From: an uncultured Christensenellaceae bacterium
GTDB lineage: Bacteria > Bacillota > Clostridia > Christensenellales > Pumilibacteraceae
NCBI GenBank assembly: GCA_910587805.1
Contig: CAJUNM010000011.1
Location: 1-11,536 of the forward strand
Reading direction: 5' to 3'
DNA length: 11,536 nt
Shown: positions 5,236 to 11,536 of the stretch, piece by piece
Numbering within the stretch: the first letter of the stretch is position 1
Layout: each line of letters opens with the position of its first letter
The notes under the pieces: generated by a model
What the model saw: the letters and a program-made list of their open reading frames with translations, nothing else
What the model was told of the DNA's origin: nothing
Databases searched by the model: none
Program-made: the position numbers and the translations under genes

Positions 5236-5264
5236 TTGCGGTATAGCGTGACATTGTGTATAAT
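5236..5264 (+). promoter_or_regulatory. Promoter of the lipoprotein gene
   Basis: TTGCGG (5236-5241), a 17-bp spacer and TATAAT (5259-5264). The start codon is 46 bp further on. Between 5124 and 5235 only a short hairpin without T-tract (5158-5173) is seen. Confidence 0.7.
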
Positions 5265-5310
5265 GTATGTATACGAAAGAAAATTATAACGTATTTTTCG
5301 AGCGGTCATA

Positions 5311-6660
5311 ATGAAAAGTTTACGCAGAATCATATTTTTAATACTCGTAGTCGTATTTGCTATTTTGCCGCTTTCGGGATGTAACGACAATCGAGCGGCG
5401 ACGGCTGAGGAGCTTATTCCAAATTCCGACGAGCTTGGCGCTCCGGAGGGTTTGTGGTTGTACAAAGACTCTTTTCGCTATCGCACTGACGGAACGGAAG
5501 TCGAATGTCTTTTCCATAGTATCTCGGCGTACGGCGCTACGTACGCGCGAGATCGAATACACGTAGACGAATATGTTTACGATACCGATTCGCACAAGGC
5601 GATGTTTTCGGTGATATTCGATTGCGAAAAGAACGAGAGCAAGCGCGGTTTGTATCTGTTCGATTACGAAAATAAAACGGGCAAGTATTTGTGCGACGTG
5701 CCGTACGAGCGAGTAACGCTCGTCGAGTCGGACGGGTTGTTTGTCGCCGCATTTTACGACGACTGTAACGGCGACGATCGGCTTGTTTGCGAGTATCTTT
5801 TCGATTCCGACGGGAACTTGTTGTGCGACGATATTCGCGGCACGTTTCAAGACGGTATATTGTATGAGCTGCACGACGTTCGTTTGGATGACGGTACGAA
5901 GTATTTGCGCGTCGATTGGTATTACAACGGGCGACACGCATTGAATATTCCCGGGAGCATCGGCAGTTCTTTCGATATGGAGACGCACGGAGATTGGATG
6001 TATTTTATAGACGTCGGCAACGAGCCGATATTCGCGATCGAGAAAAATACCGAAGAGTATTCGCTGTTCGACGATGCGTTCGATATAAAACGCAATACAA
6101 GTAAGTACGTCGAAGAATACAGACACATAGAAAACCGTTTTTATTACAACGATTCGATGTATGTTTTTTCGGTCGTGTACCGCATTATAGACCGCGGCGA
6201 CGAGAACCGCGAGGGAAAAGACGAATGGTGGTGGTATTTGCATCGAATAGACGGCGGTACTGCGAAAGAGGAATGTTCGTTCGGCGAGTACCGATCGGGC
6301 GCGACGCTCGGCGTATATAAGGACAAAATATATTTTAACGGGATGAAATACAGTTGGATCGTTCAGAGAAAATTCAGGTACGATCCCGTTACGCGCAAAA
6401 CGAAAAAAATATCCGTGTTGTCTTATCATAAAGGATATATTCCCGCATTACCGTCGAATAAGCCGAGCAGCGGGAATAAAATCGTGGGCGAATACGAGTT
6501 TTATGTTTCGTCGAGAGCGTACGGATACAGCGGATTTCTGACCGCGCCCATGGGGCATTGTTATTATCTGATGCGAAAACACGACGGCAAAACCGAAATT
6601 ATGCAGTACACGTTCGATTATATCGAAGCGCATTTTTACGACGATATTTGCGAGTTTTGA
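5311..6660 (+). CDS. Large lipoprotein of unknown function
   Basis: This 449-residue protein has a lipoprotein signal: a basic start (MKSLRR), a hydrophobic core (7-19) and lipobox LSGC with C24, so the mature protein should be lipid-anchored outside the membrane. The mature part is acidic and aromatic-rich, with repeated strand-turn patterns such as LYLFDYENKTGKYLCDVP, VCEYLFDSDGNLLCDD and DKIYFNGMKYSWIV. These suggest a beta-propeller-like or DUF5050-like repeat fold, but I do not recognise a family. There is an SGAT tetrapeptide at 329-332 that resembles the flavinylation site motif, but no FMN_bind domain surrounds it. The ribosome-binding site is weak (GAGCGG). It has its own promoter and no operon partners. 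A long antisense frame over it looks like a codon-usage shadow. Confidence 0.8.
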   Translation: MKSLRRIIFLILVVVFAILPLSGCNDNRAATAEELIPNSDELGAPEGLWLYKDSFRYRTDGTEVECLFHSISAYGATYARDRIHVDEYVYDTDSHKAMFSVIFDCEKNESKRGLYLFDYENKTGKYLCDVPYERVTLVESDGLFVAAFYDDCNGDDRLVCEYLFDSDGNLLCDDIRGTFQDGILYELHDVRLDDGTKYLRVDWYYNGRHALNIPGSIGSSFDMETHGDWMYFIDVGNEPIFAIEKNTEEYSLFDDAFDIKRNTSKYVEEYRHIENRFYYNDSMYVFSVVYRIIDRGDENREGKDEWWWYLHRIDGGTAKEECSFGEYRSGATLGVYKDKIYFNGMKYSWIVQRKFRYDPVTRKTKKISVLSYHKGYIPALPSNKPSSGNKIVGEYEFYVSSRAYGYSGFLTAPMGHCYYLMRKHDGKTEIMQYTFDYIEAHFYDDICEF

Positions 6661-6675
6661 CACTAACTAAAAACG

Positions 6676-6707
6676 TTGCAAACAAACGGGCAATACGTTT
6701 TGCAAAC
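6676..6707. repeat. Direct repeat TTGCAAAC upstream of the pnuC promoter
   Basis: TTGCAAAC occurs at 6676-6683 and 6700-6707, 24 bp apart, each preceded by ACG (directly, or with TT between). The second copy ends 2 bp before the -35 box, so the pair could be a regulator site. Weak evidence. Confidence 0.35.
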
Positions 6708-6709
6708 GG

Positions 6710-6738
6710 TTGACAATAAAAATAAAACATAGTATAAT
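6710..6738 (+). promoter_or_regulatory. Promoter of the pnuC-type gene
   Basis: Consensus TTGACA (6710-6715), a 17-bp spacer and consensus TATAAT (6733-6738). Transcription would start near 6745, giving a leader of about 112 nt before the ATG. Confidence 0.88.
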
Positions 6739-6744
6739 ACGCTT

Positions 6745-6856
6745 AATCGAATAATTATTTGCGACTGCTACCGAGTAGTCGCGGTGCAATCGAAGCATTT
6801 TGTTCGCGTCGTTAGGTCTTTGAAGATGCGAACGGAATGCTTTTTTTGAGGAATCG
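6745..6856 (+). promoter_or_regulatory. Attenuator leader RNA of the pnuC-type gene
   Basis: The leader has two stems. P1 is 6761-6769 with 6774-6782 (9 bp, one G-T, loop ACCG). The second is a long stem from 6793-6809 to 6826-6842, nearly continuous with a few G-T pairs, followed by T7 (6841-6847). The GAGGA ribosome-binding site (6848-6852) abuts the T-tract. This is an intrinsic terminator placed to stop transcription before the gene unless it is prevented from folding, as in riboswitch or protein-controlled attenuation. I could not match TPP, FMN, NAD or preQ1 consensus sequences, nor find a clear anti-terminator pairing. Confidence 0.7.
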
Positions 6857-7669
6857 ATGAAAGAACGAGTGAAAAACTTTTTCAAAAGCATAAAGCCTGT
6901 CGAATGGACGATGTGGGCGGTCAGCACGGTCATAATAGTAGCGAGCTTTTTCGTGTTCAAAAATACCCAATATCATTATCTTGTCGGTTCGCTTATAGGC
7001 GTGTCCGCGCTTGTATTCACGTCCAAAGGCAATCCGATAGGTCAGGGATTGATAATCGTATTCGGCGTGTTTTACGGTATAATCTCGTTCTCGTTCAAGT
7101 ACTACGGCGAAATGATAACATATCTCGGCATGAGCGTGCCGATCGCCGTATTCGCGCTTGTGAGCTGGCTTAAAAATCCGTTCGCCGGCAATAAAAGCGA
7201 AGTAAAAGTAAACACGCTTTCCAAAAAGGAATGGGCGATATTTTCGGTCGCGGTCGTAGCCGTTACTGCGGTGTTCTTTTTTATACTGCGCGCGCTCGGC
7301 ACAAACAACTTGATCGTAAGCACGATATCCGTCGCTACGTCGTTCGCCGCGGCGTATCTCACGGCACGCCGCAACAGGTTTTACGCGATAGGGTATATGC
7401 TCAACGACATAGTTCTCATCGTGTTGTGGAGTCTTGCCTCGACGAGCGATATTACGTATCTGCCGATGACGATATGCTTTTCGGCGTTCTTTATGCTCGA
7501 TCTTTACGGGTTTGTCAATTGGAGCAGAATGACTAAGAGACAGCGCGCCGCAGCGGAGCGGGCGTCTGCCGACGAACGACCGATCATTTCCGATAAAAAG
7601 CCCGAAACTGCCGAAATGACCGAAAACTCGGATAAAAAAACGGACGGCGTTACGTCGTCCGAATTATAG
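6857..7669 (+). CDS. pnuC: PnuC-family nicotinamide riboside/vitamin transporter
   Basis: This 270-residue membrane protein has about seven hydrophobic segments: roughly 16-34, 41-56, 62-80, 88-104, then after a KNPF...LSKKEW linker 123-144, 150-168 and 173-213. The pattern of an aromatic-charged NDIVLIVLWSLA helix and a closing FMLDLYGFVNWSRM helix is typical of PnuC proteins in Clostridia. These take up nicotinamide riboside, or in subfamilies thiamine or riboflavin, by facilitated diffusion followed by intracellular phosphorylation. The C-terminal 50 residues are charged and probably disordered. ATG 6857 has GAGGA 5 nt upstream. The leader attenuator suggests expression is tuned to a metabolite. 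The last 20 bp overlap the end of the convergent biotin ligase gene. The substrate cannot be decided from sequence. Confidence 0.85.
   Translation: MKERVKNFFKSIKPVEWTMWAVSTVIIVASFFVFKNTQYHYLVGSLIGVSALVFTSKGNPIGQGLIIVFGVFYGIISFSFKYYGEMITYLGMSVPIAVFALVSWLKNPFAGNKSEVKVNTLSKKEWAIFSVAVVAVTAVFFFILRALGTNNLIVSTISVATSFAAAYLTARRNRFYAIGYMLNDIVLIVLWSLASTSDITYLPMTICFSAFFMLDLYGFVNWSRMTKRQRAAAERASADERPIISDKKPETAEMTENSDKKTDGVTSSEL
7634..7661 (-). terminator. Intrinsic terminator of the biotin ligase gene, inside the pnuC coding region
   Basis: Bases 7641-7649 pair with 7653-7661 (8 of 9 positions on the minus strand), followed on the minus strand by T7 (7640-7634). The 3-nt loop (7650-7652) is exactly the TAA stop codon of the ligase gene. 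The A7 tract and stem code for the pnuC C-terminus on the other strand. Confidence 0.75.
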
Positions 7670-8357
7670 AAGCCTCTCCGCAGTCCACTGCGACGGTAGC
7701 TTGACCGATCCTTACCATAAGCGAGCCGTCGCGCTCCACGTATTCGGCGTGTCCGTTTGTCTGCATGCCGTTGTATGTAAAGCTCACGTCTTTGCCGACC
7801 GTCACGCACAGCTTGTTATAGCGATTGTGATCGAACGGAAGCAGCGACGCCGAATGTATGCGTTTTATCAATTCCGCGGTAAAAGCCGTCGCGTAATATT
7901 CCGATGCGTCGAGCGTGGCGGCAACGCCGTCGAGTCCCGCGCTTATAAGGTCTTTGCGGTTTACTGCGAAGTTGACGCCCACGCCTATAAGATACTCGCC
8001 GCGCCGCGGGCACTTGCACAGTATGCCGCATACTTTTTTGTCTCCGTACAGAACGTCGTTTACCCACTTGAGCCGCGTGCTTATCCCGAGTACGTTGAGG
8101 ATGGTATCGCGTACCGCAAGCCCTACAGCGGGCGTGAGCGTATGCGGGTCGATGTTAAGCCCGCGCTCGCGCATCACGAGATAAATGCCGCCGTACGGCG
8201 AAAAAAACGTGTGATCTCCGCGCCCCGAACCGCGCGCTTGACTGCGAGCCGCGATCGCATCGTAGTCTCCGATCTCGTCGAACGTGGATTCGCAACGCTC
8301 GACGCATTTTATTTTCAGTCCGGTGACTTTTTGCAAAACTTTAACGTTTATAGCCAT
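7650..8357 (-). CDS. birA: Biotin--[acetyl-CoA-carboxylase] ligase, monofunctional
   Basis: This enzyme activates biotin with ATP and attaches it to the lysine of biotin carrier domains. The 235-residue protein from ATG 8357 has CESTFDEI (22-29), the adenylate loop ARGSGRG (41-47), SPYGGIYLVM (53-62), KWVNDVL with the conserved K97, KKVCGILCK, IGVGVNF and a short C-terminal beta domain. There is no N-terminal winged-helix domain, so it should not act as the biotin repressor. I reject the longer frame to 8405 because a TATAAT (8369-8364) lies in it and places transcription onset at the ATG, a leaderless start. It is divergent from apbE and convergent with pnuC, overlapping the latter by 20 bp. 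Confidence 0.92.
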   Translation of the reverse strand: MAINVKVLQKVTGLKIKCVERCESTFDEIGDYDAIAARSQARGSGRGDHTFFSPYGGIYLVMRERGLNIDPHTLTPAVGLAVRDTILNVLGISTRLKWVNDVLYGDKKVCGILCKCPRRGEYLIGVGVNFAVNRKDLISAGLDGVAATLDASEYYATAFTAELIKRIHSASLLPFDHNRYNKLCVTVGKDVSFTYNGMQTNGHAEYVERDGSLMVRIGQATVAVDCGEASIIRTT

Positions 8358-8363
8358 AGTGAT

Positions 8364-8428
8364 ATTATAGCGAATTTTTATATATAAAGCAAGTAAACGT
8401 TGCAATTTTGCGCTCGTTATGATACAAT
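8364..8428. promoter_or_regulatory. Back-to-back promoters of birA (minus) and apbE (plus)
   Basis: Minus strand: TTGCTT (8392-8387), 17-bp spacer, TATAAT (8369-8364), ATG 7 nt beyond at 8357. Plus strand: TTGCAA (8400-8405), 17-bp spacer, TACAAT (8423-8428) with extended TGA, ATG 7 nt beyond at 8435. The two -35 boxes are 7 bp apart. The palindromic frame GCAA-N7-TTGC (8389-8403) spans both of them. Neither gene has room for a Shine-Dalgarno sequence in its transcript. Confidence 0.8.
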
Positions 8429-8434
8429 GTGCTT

Positions 8435-9565
8435 ATGATTTTTCGCTTGAAAAAATTTATAGCGGTACTGTGTGCGGCGTTATCGGCGTTCGCGCTTTGC
8501 GCGTGCGCGGCGGCAGGTTACGCCGAGTATTCTTCCGTCGCGTTTTCGAGCGATATTATTTTCACCGCGCGTATAGTCGGCGGCAGACCGAAATATGCTT
8601 TCGACAAAATGACAAAACTCATTGCCGATATCGACGCTCAGGCATCGCTCACAAAGGACAGCGATCTCGCTGAGTTCAACCGCGCGGATGTGGGCGAGCG
8701 CGTCGAGGTGGGCGAGCATTGCTATGCGCTGTTCGAGCTGGCTATGAGGTATTACGAACTGACGTCGGGCGCGTTCAATCCCGCGCTTGCGCCGCTCGGC
8801 GAGCTTTGGCACGTTTCCGCAGACTCTATACCCGATACGGGTTTGGGCGACGGCTTGGTTTTGCCGAGCCGGAGCGACGTCGACGCCGCGCTTGAAAATT
8901 GCGATCCCAATGCCGTAGTTGCGGAAAAAAACGATGCGGACGGCAAGTATTATCTCGTCAAAACGTCGCCCGTCCGACTCGATTTCGGCGGTATAGCCAA
9001 AGGCTACGCCGTCGATCTTTGCGTGCGTATATTGGATGAGTACGGCGTAAACTCCGCGCTTCTCGATATTTCCGGCAACGCATATTTTTACGGCGGATAT
9101 GTGTCGAACGCACAAAGCGACGCGTGGCGAGTAGGGGTTGTAAGCCCGCGTCCGCGCGTTCAATCGGGCGAACGCAAATACGTGTGCGCCGTGTCCGTAG
9201 ACGGCGGTAATTCCGCTGTCACCTCCGGCGACTATATGCGGTATTACGTAAAAGACGGTGTGTATATCCCGCATATAATCGGACGCGACGGCGTGCCTAT
9301 AGGCGTAACGTTCGACGGCGAAAGCTGGGTGAATTCGGGCGAACCCGTCATATCCGCAACGGTGATAGGGCAAAGCAGCGCGGTGTGCGACGCATTGTCC
9401 ACGGCGGTATGCGCGCTCGGTATGGAGCGCGGACTCGAGCTTTTGAAAAAGTTGGGTTATAAAGGGTTGATTTTTACCGAAAAAAGGTATACAATTATAG
9501 GAAGCGAGTTGTACCGCCCCGATCGCTACGACGGACATCTCGCGTACGAACGCTATGAACCTTGA
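8435..9565 (+). CDS. apbE: FAD:protein FMN transferase (ApbE), lipoprotein
   Basis: ApbE moves FMN from FAD to a serine or threonine of exported FMN_bind-type proteins on the outer face of the membrane. The 376-residue product starts at ATG 8435, with basic residues (R4, K6, K7), a hydrophobic core (8-21) and a lipobox-like LCAC ending at C24. Family motifs follow: YELTSGAFNPALAPLGELW (about 109-127), LDFGGIAKGYAVD (182-194), DISGNAYFYGG (about 212-222), SGDYMRYY (264-271), YIPHIIG and ATVIGQSSAVCDALSTA, which holds the metal-binding and FAD-binding residues. It is the first gene of an overlapping operon, and its stop overlaps the NusG-II start by 11 bp. The ATG is 7 nt after a -10 box, so the mRNA is probably leaderless. 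Confidence 0.93.
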   Translation: MIFRLKKFIAVLCAALSAFALCACAAAGYAEYSSVAFSSDIIFTARIVGGRPKYAFDKMTKLIADIDAQASLTKDSDLAEFNRADVGERVEVGEHCYALFELAMRYYELTSGAFNPALAPLGELWHVSADSIPDTGLGDGLVLPSRSDVDAALENCDPNAVVAEKNDADGKYYLVKTSPVRLDFGGIAKGYAVDLCVRILDEYGVNSALLDISGNAYFYGGYVSNAQSDAWRVGVVSPRPRVQSGERKYVCAVSVDGGNSAVTSGDYMRYYVKDGVYIPHIIGRDGVPIGVTFDGESWVNSGEPVISATVIGQSSAVCDALSTAVCALGMERGLELLKKLGYKGLIFTEKRYTIIGSELYRPDRYDGHLAYERYEP

Positions 9566-9932
9566 CAGTATACGAAAGGTAAAGCGGTCAAAGCCGTTTA
9601 CCGTACTCGACGGTATCATCGTTGCGGTGATCGCGGCGGTCGCTTCGCTCGGCGCATGGCTCGCGTTCCGCACGCCCGCAAGCGTCGTGACGGTGCGAGC
9701 GCCCGATTACGAGCGCACGTTTCCGCTCGATAAGGATGCGGAAATACCGCTCGACGGTCTTACCGTTCGCATAAGCGATGGCAAGGTTTGGGTAACCGAC
9801 GCGAACTGCCCCGATAAAACGTGCGAGCATACGGGCAAGATAAGCCGCGCGGGGCAAAGCATTGTGTGTTTGCCTAACGGCGTTACTGTGTCGATAAGCG
9901 GCGAAGGCGATCTGTCGTGGGAGGTGGGCTGA
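9555..9932 (+). CDS. NusG domain II-containing membrane-anchored protein
   Basis: This 125-residue protein has an N-terminal basic segment, one transmembrane helix (about 20-38) and an extracytoplasmic beta domain of the NusG-II type. It has the hallmark CPDKTC (C85, C90) and IVCLPN (C105) with GKIS and GVTVSI strands. Despite the name it has no NusG transcription role. Such proteins are usually found beside Gx transporters, ApbE and FMN_bind proteins and are thought to serve membrane redox or flavinylation systems. It overlaps apbE by 11 bp and the next gene by one base (TGATG), indicating translational coupling. No strong Shine-Dalgarno sequence is visible inside the apbE end. Confidence 0.88.
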   Translation: MNLDSIRKVKRSKPFTVLDGIIVAVIAAVASLGAWLAFRTPASVVTVRAPDYERTFPLDKDAEIPLDGLTVRISDGKVWVTDANCPDKTCEHTGKISRAGQSIVCLPNGVTVSISGEGDLSWEVG

Positions 9933-10465
9933 TGAAGACCAAGCGTCTGGTAACGCTCGCATTGCTCACTGCGATCGCTTCGGTAATATCCATAGTCGAG
10001 AACATGCTGCCGTCGCCCATTGCGCTCGCCCCCGGTGCAAAGCTCGGGCTGGGTAACGTGGCGGTGCTCGTAGCGTTGATCACGCTCGGCGCGGTCGACG
10101 CGTTCGCCGTGATGCTGCTCAAGTGTCTCGTCGGCGCGATAGCGTCGGGCAACGTATCGGGACTGATGTATTCGGCGCCGAGCGGTGCGCTCGCGTTGCT
10201 TATCGAGGCGATATTGTTTTATCTGCTGTTCGACAGAGTGTCGATCGGACTGATAAGTCTCGTCGGCGCGGTGGTATTCAACTGTGTGCAAGTGCTTGTG
10301 GCGAGCCTCGTAACGGGCGTCAACCTCGGCGCGCTCGTGCCGTGGATGATGCTTGCGGGCGTGCTCGCCGGTGCGTTTTCGGGATTGCTCGCGTATTATC
10401 TTATCAAAAAACTGCCGATGAGCTTATTCGGCGGGACGGAAAAGAACAAAAATGAGATTCAGTGA
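9932..10465 (+). CDS. Gx transporter family / heptaprenyl diphosphate synthase component I-like membrane protein
   Basis: This 177-residue, very hydrophobic protein has about five to six membrane segments. The KTKRLVTLALLTAIASVISIVENMLP start and the APGAKLGLGNVAVLVALITLG segment are typical of the Hpre_diP_synt_I/Gx family, which resembles ECF S-components. Relatives in extracellular electron transfer loci (EetB) are linked to flavin-dependent redox chains, and the heptaprenyl synthase label is historical. ATG 9932 is chosen over the earlier GTG 9917 because GAGGTG (9921-9926) gives a good ribosome-binding site and the ATG overlaps the upstream stop. It ends 14 bp inside the aminotransferase gene. 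Probable partner of the NusG-II protein. Confidence 0.87.
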   Translation: MKTKRLVTLALLTAIASVISIVENMLPSPIALAPGAKLGLGNVAVLVALITLGAVDAFAVMLLKCLVGAIASGNVSGLMYSAPSGALALLIEAILFYLLFDRVSIGLISLVGAVVFNCVQVLVASLVTGVNLGALVPWMMLAGVLAGAFSGLLAYYLIKKLPMSLFGGTEKNKNEIQ

Positions 10466-11536
10466 CGGATTAAAAGACTTAAACGGCGCGGCTACGCGCG
10501 AAATATTAAAGCTCACGCAGCGCCCGGAAGTGATTTCATTCGCGGGCGGCATGCCGTCGGCGGATTGTATGCCGTGCGAAACGGTCGGCGAGATCGCGGC
10601 GGAAATACTGTCTTCGCGCGCGCCGTACGTGTTGCAGTACGGCAGAACGGAGGGTTGCGCGGAACTGAACGCCGAGCTTGTCGGGTATCTTTGCGGACTC
10701 GGGCTTGACGCGAGCGAGCGGACCGTGCAGGTAGTGAGCGGCGGACAGCAAGGGCTTGACCTTATGTGTAAGGCGTTCGTGAACGCAGGCGACACGGTGC
10801 TTGTGGAAAACCCCACGTATCTCGTGTTTTTGCAGATAGCAAAGACGTACGGCGCGAATATAGTCGGCGTCGAGAGCGGCGACGAGGGACTTGACGCAAA
10901 CGATCTCGAGCGCAAGCTGAAACGATACTCGCCCAAACTGTTGTATATTGTCCCAACGTTTTCCAACCCGACGGGCAGGACGTACTCCGCGCAGAACAGA
11001 AAAGAGATAGTCGAGCTTTGCGCAAAGTACGATACCGTGATCATAGAAGACGATCCTTACGGCAAACTCAGATATTCGGGCGGCGAAGTTCCTACGGTCA
11101 AGTCGTTCGACAAGACGGGCAACGCTGTGTACGTGACGAGTTTTTCAAAGACCGTTGCCCCCGGACTTCGCGTGGCGGCAGTGCACGGCGACGAGCGCAT
11201 TGTGCGCAAAGTGTCGATCGGAAAGCAAGGCGCGGACGTGCAAAATCCCGCGCTTACGCAACTGATAATTGCGGAATACTTAAGGCGCGGCTGTTTTTAC
11301 CCCAACCTCGAACGAAGTATATCCGTGTACCGAAAGCGTCGCGACGCCATGCTCGACGCGATAGCGCGGTATATGCCGAGCGAGGCGGACTATACCAGAC
11401 CGGACGGCGGCTTATTCGTATGGATGACGCTGCCCGAACGCATCGACTGCAAAAGCTTGTTGCCGCGCGCCATAGAGCAAAACGTTGCGTATATTAACGG
11501 CGACGAGTTCTTTTCGGACGGTAGCGGCAGGAACAC
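10452..11536 (+). CDS. PLP-dependent aminotransferase, class I/II (3' end beyond the window)
   Basis: The frame from ATG 10452 is open to the window end (361 residues, C-terminus missing). It is a fold-type I aminotransferase. It shows FAGGMPSAD (30-38) near the N-terminus, SGGQQGLDL (96-104) that contacts the cofactor phosphate, NPTGR (172-176), EDDPYGKLRYSG (199-210) with the pyridine-nitrogen aspartate, and the Schiff-base lysine K233 in TSFSKTVAPGLR. This pattern fits the 2-aminoadipate/LysN-like and MocR-related subgroup, which accepts various amino acids, so the substrate is uncertain. There is no N-terminal GntR DNA-binding domain. The start overlaps the Gx gene by 14 bp, so it belongs to the same transcript, although no functional link to flavinylation is evident. 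Confidence 0.9.
   Translation, partial: MRFSDGLKDLNGAATREILKLTQRPEVISFAGGMPSADCMPCETVGEIAAEILSSRAPYVLQYGRTEGCAELNAELVGYLCGLGLDASERTVQVVSGGQQGLDLMCKAFVNAGDTVLVENPTYLVFLQIAKTYGANIVGVESGDEGLDANDLERKLKRYSPKLLYIVPTFSNPTGRTYSAQNRKEIVELCAKYDTVIIEDDPYGKLRYSGGEVPTVKSFDKTGNAVYVTSFSKTVAPGLRVAAVHGDERIVRKVSIGKQGADVQNPALTQLIIAEYLRRGCFYPNLERSISVYRKRRDAMLDAIARYMPSEADYTRPDGGLFVWMTLPERIDCKSLLPRAIEQNVAYINGDEFFSDGSGRN

Noticed and set aside
5338..6429. 363-codon minus-strand ORF
   Set aside because: Antisense to the lipoprotein gene, which has a signal peptide, lipobox and promoter; the shadow has no recognisable domain.
6745..6856. TPP or FMN riboswitch
   Set aside because: The conserved core sequences of these riboswitches are absent and the leader is too short for FMN; a T-box is also too long to fit.
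7701..8387. 228-codon plus-strand ORF
   Set aside because: Antisense to birA, which has all ligase motifs.
8480..9673. 397-codon minus-strand ORF
   Set aside because: Antisense to apbE, whose family motifs are clear; produced by codon bias.

Overview
The window looks like chromosomal DNA from a Gram-positive, Clostridia-type bacterium (Bacillota), probably an uncultured gut lineage. This rests on sigma-A promoters (TTGACA/TATAAT type, several with extended TGn -10 boxes), tRNA genes with encoded CCA ends, T-tailed intrinsic terminators, lipoprotein signal peptides, and gene families common in Clostridia (DUF5714, PnuC, NusG-II plus Gx transporter). The genus cannot be fixed from sequence alone. 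Base composition changes sharply along the window: 1.5-4.0 kb is very AT-rich, while from about 5.3 kb on the genes are rich in GCG, CGC and TCG codons.

Region 1 (1-1480) is a tRNA and repeat zone. It holds the 3' part of tRNA-Gln(CTG), a second copy of that tRNA's last 19 bases 186 bp downstream, and a symmetrical array of TGAAAT/ATTTCA boxes. These are followed by tRNA-Lys(TTT) on the minus strand with its own promoter and terminator, then a frameshifted zinc-ribbon/DUF4190 membrane protein gene (minus). A small XRE repressor gene lies divergent to it, with two near-identical 16-bp palindromes between them. tRNA-Tyr(GTA) closes the region.

Region 2 (1683-3898) is an AT-rich type II restriction-modification cassette just after tRNA-Tyr. 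It has a PD-(D/E)xK endonuclease followed by an adenine-type (NPPW) DNA methyltransferase. Both reading frames are interrupted at poly-A tracts, so the system is either decayed, expressed by slippage, or carries sequencing errors.

Region 3 (4051-6660) holds single genes: a PPOX-type flavin-binding protein, a cysteine-rich DUF5714 protein and a large unrecognised lipoprotein.

Region 4 (6661-8357) holds a PnuC-type vitamin transporter behind a leader RNA with a strong terminator next to its ribosome-binding site, and a convergent, overlapping biotin-protein ligase gene. The ligase's terminator lies inside the end of the PnuC gene.

Region 5 (8400-11536) is a tightly overlapping operon divergent from the ligase: ApbE flavin transferase lipoprotein, a NusG domain II protein, a Gx/heptaprenyl-diphosphate-synthase-component-I-like membrane protein, and a PLP aminotransferase cut by the window end. 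The first three suggest an extracytoplasmic flavinylation/redox module whose flavinylated substrate is not in the window. Several genes (xre, birA, apbE) start exactly 7 nt after a -10 box, so they are probably transcribed as leaderless mRNAs.
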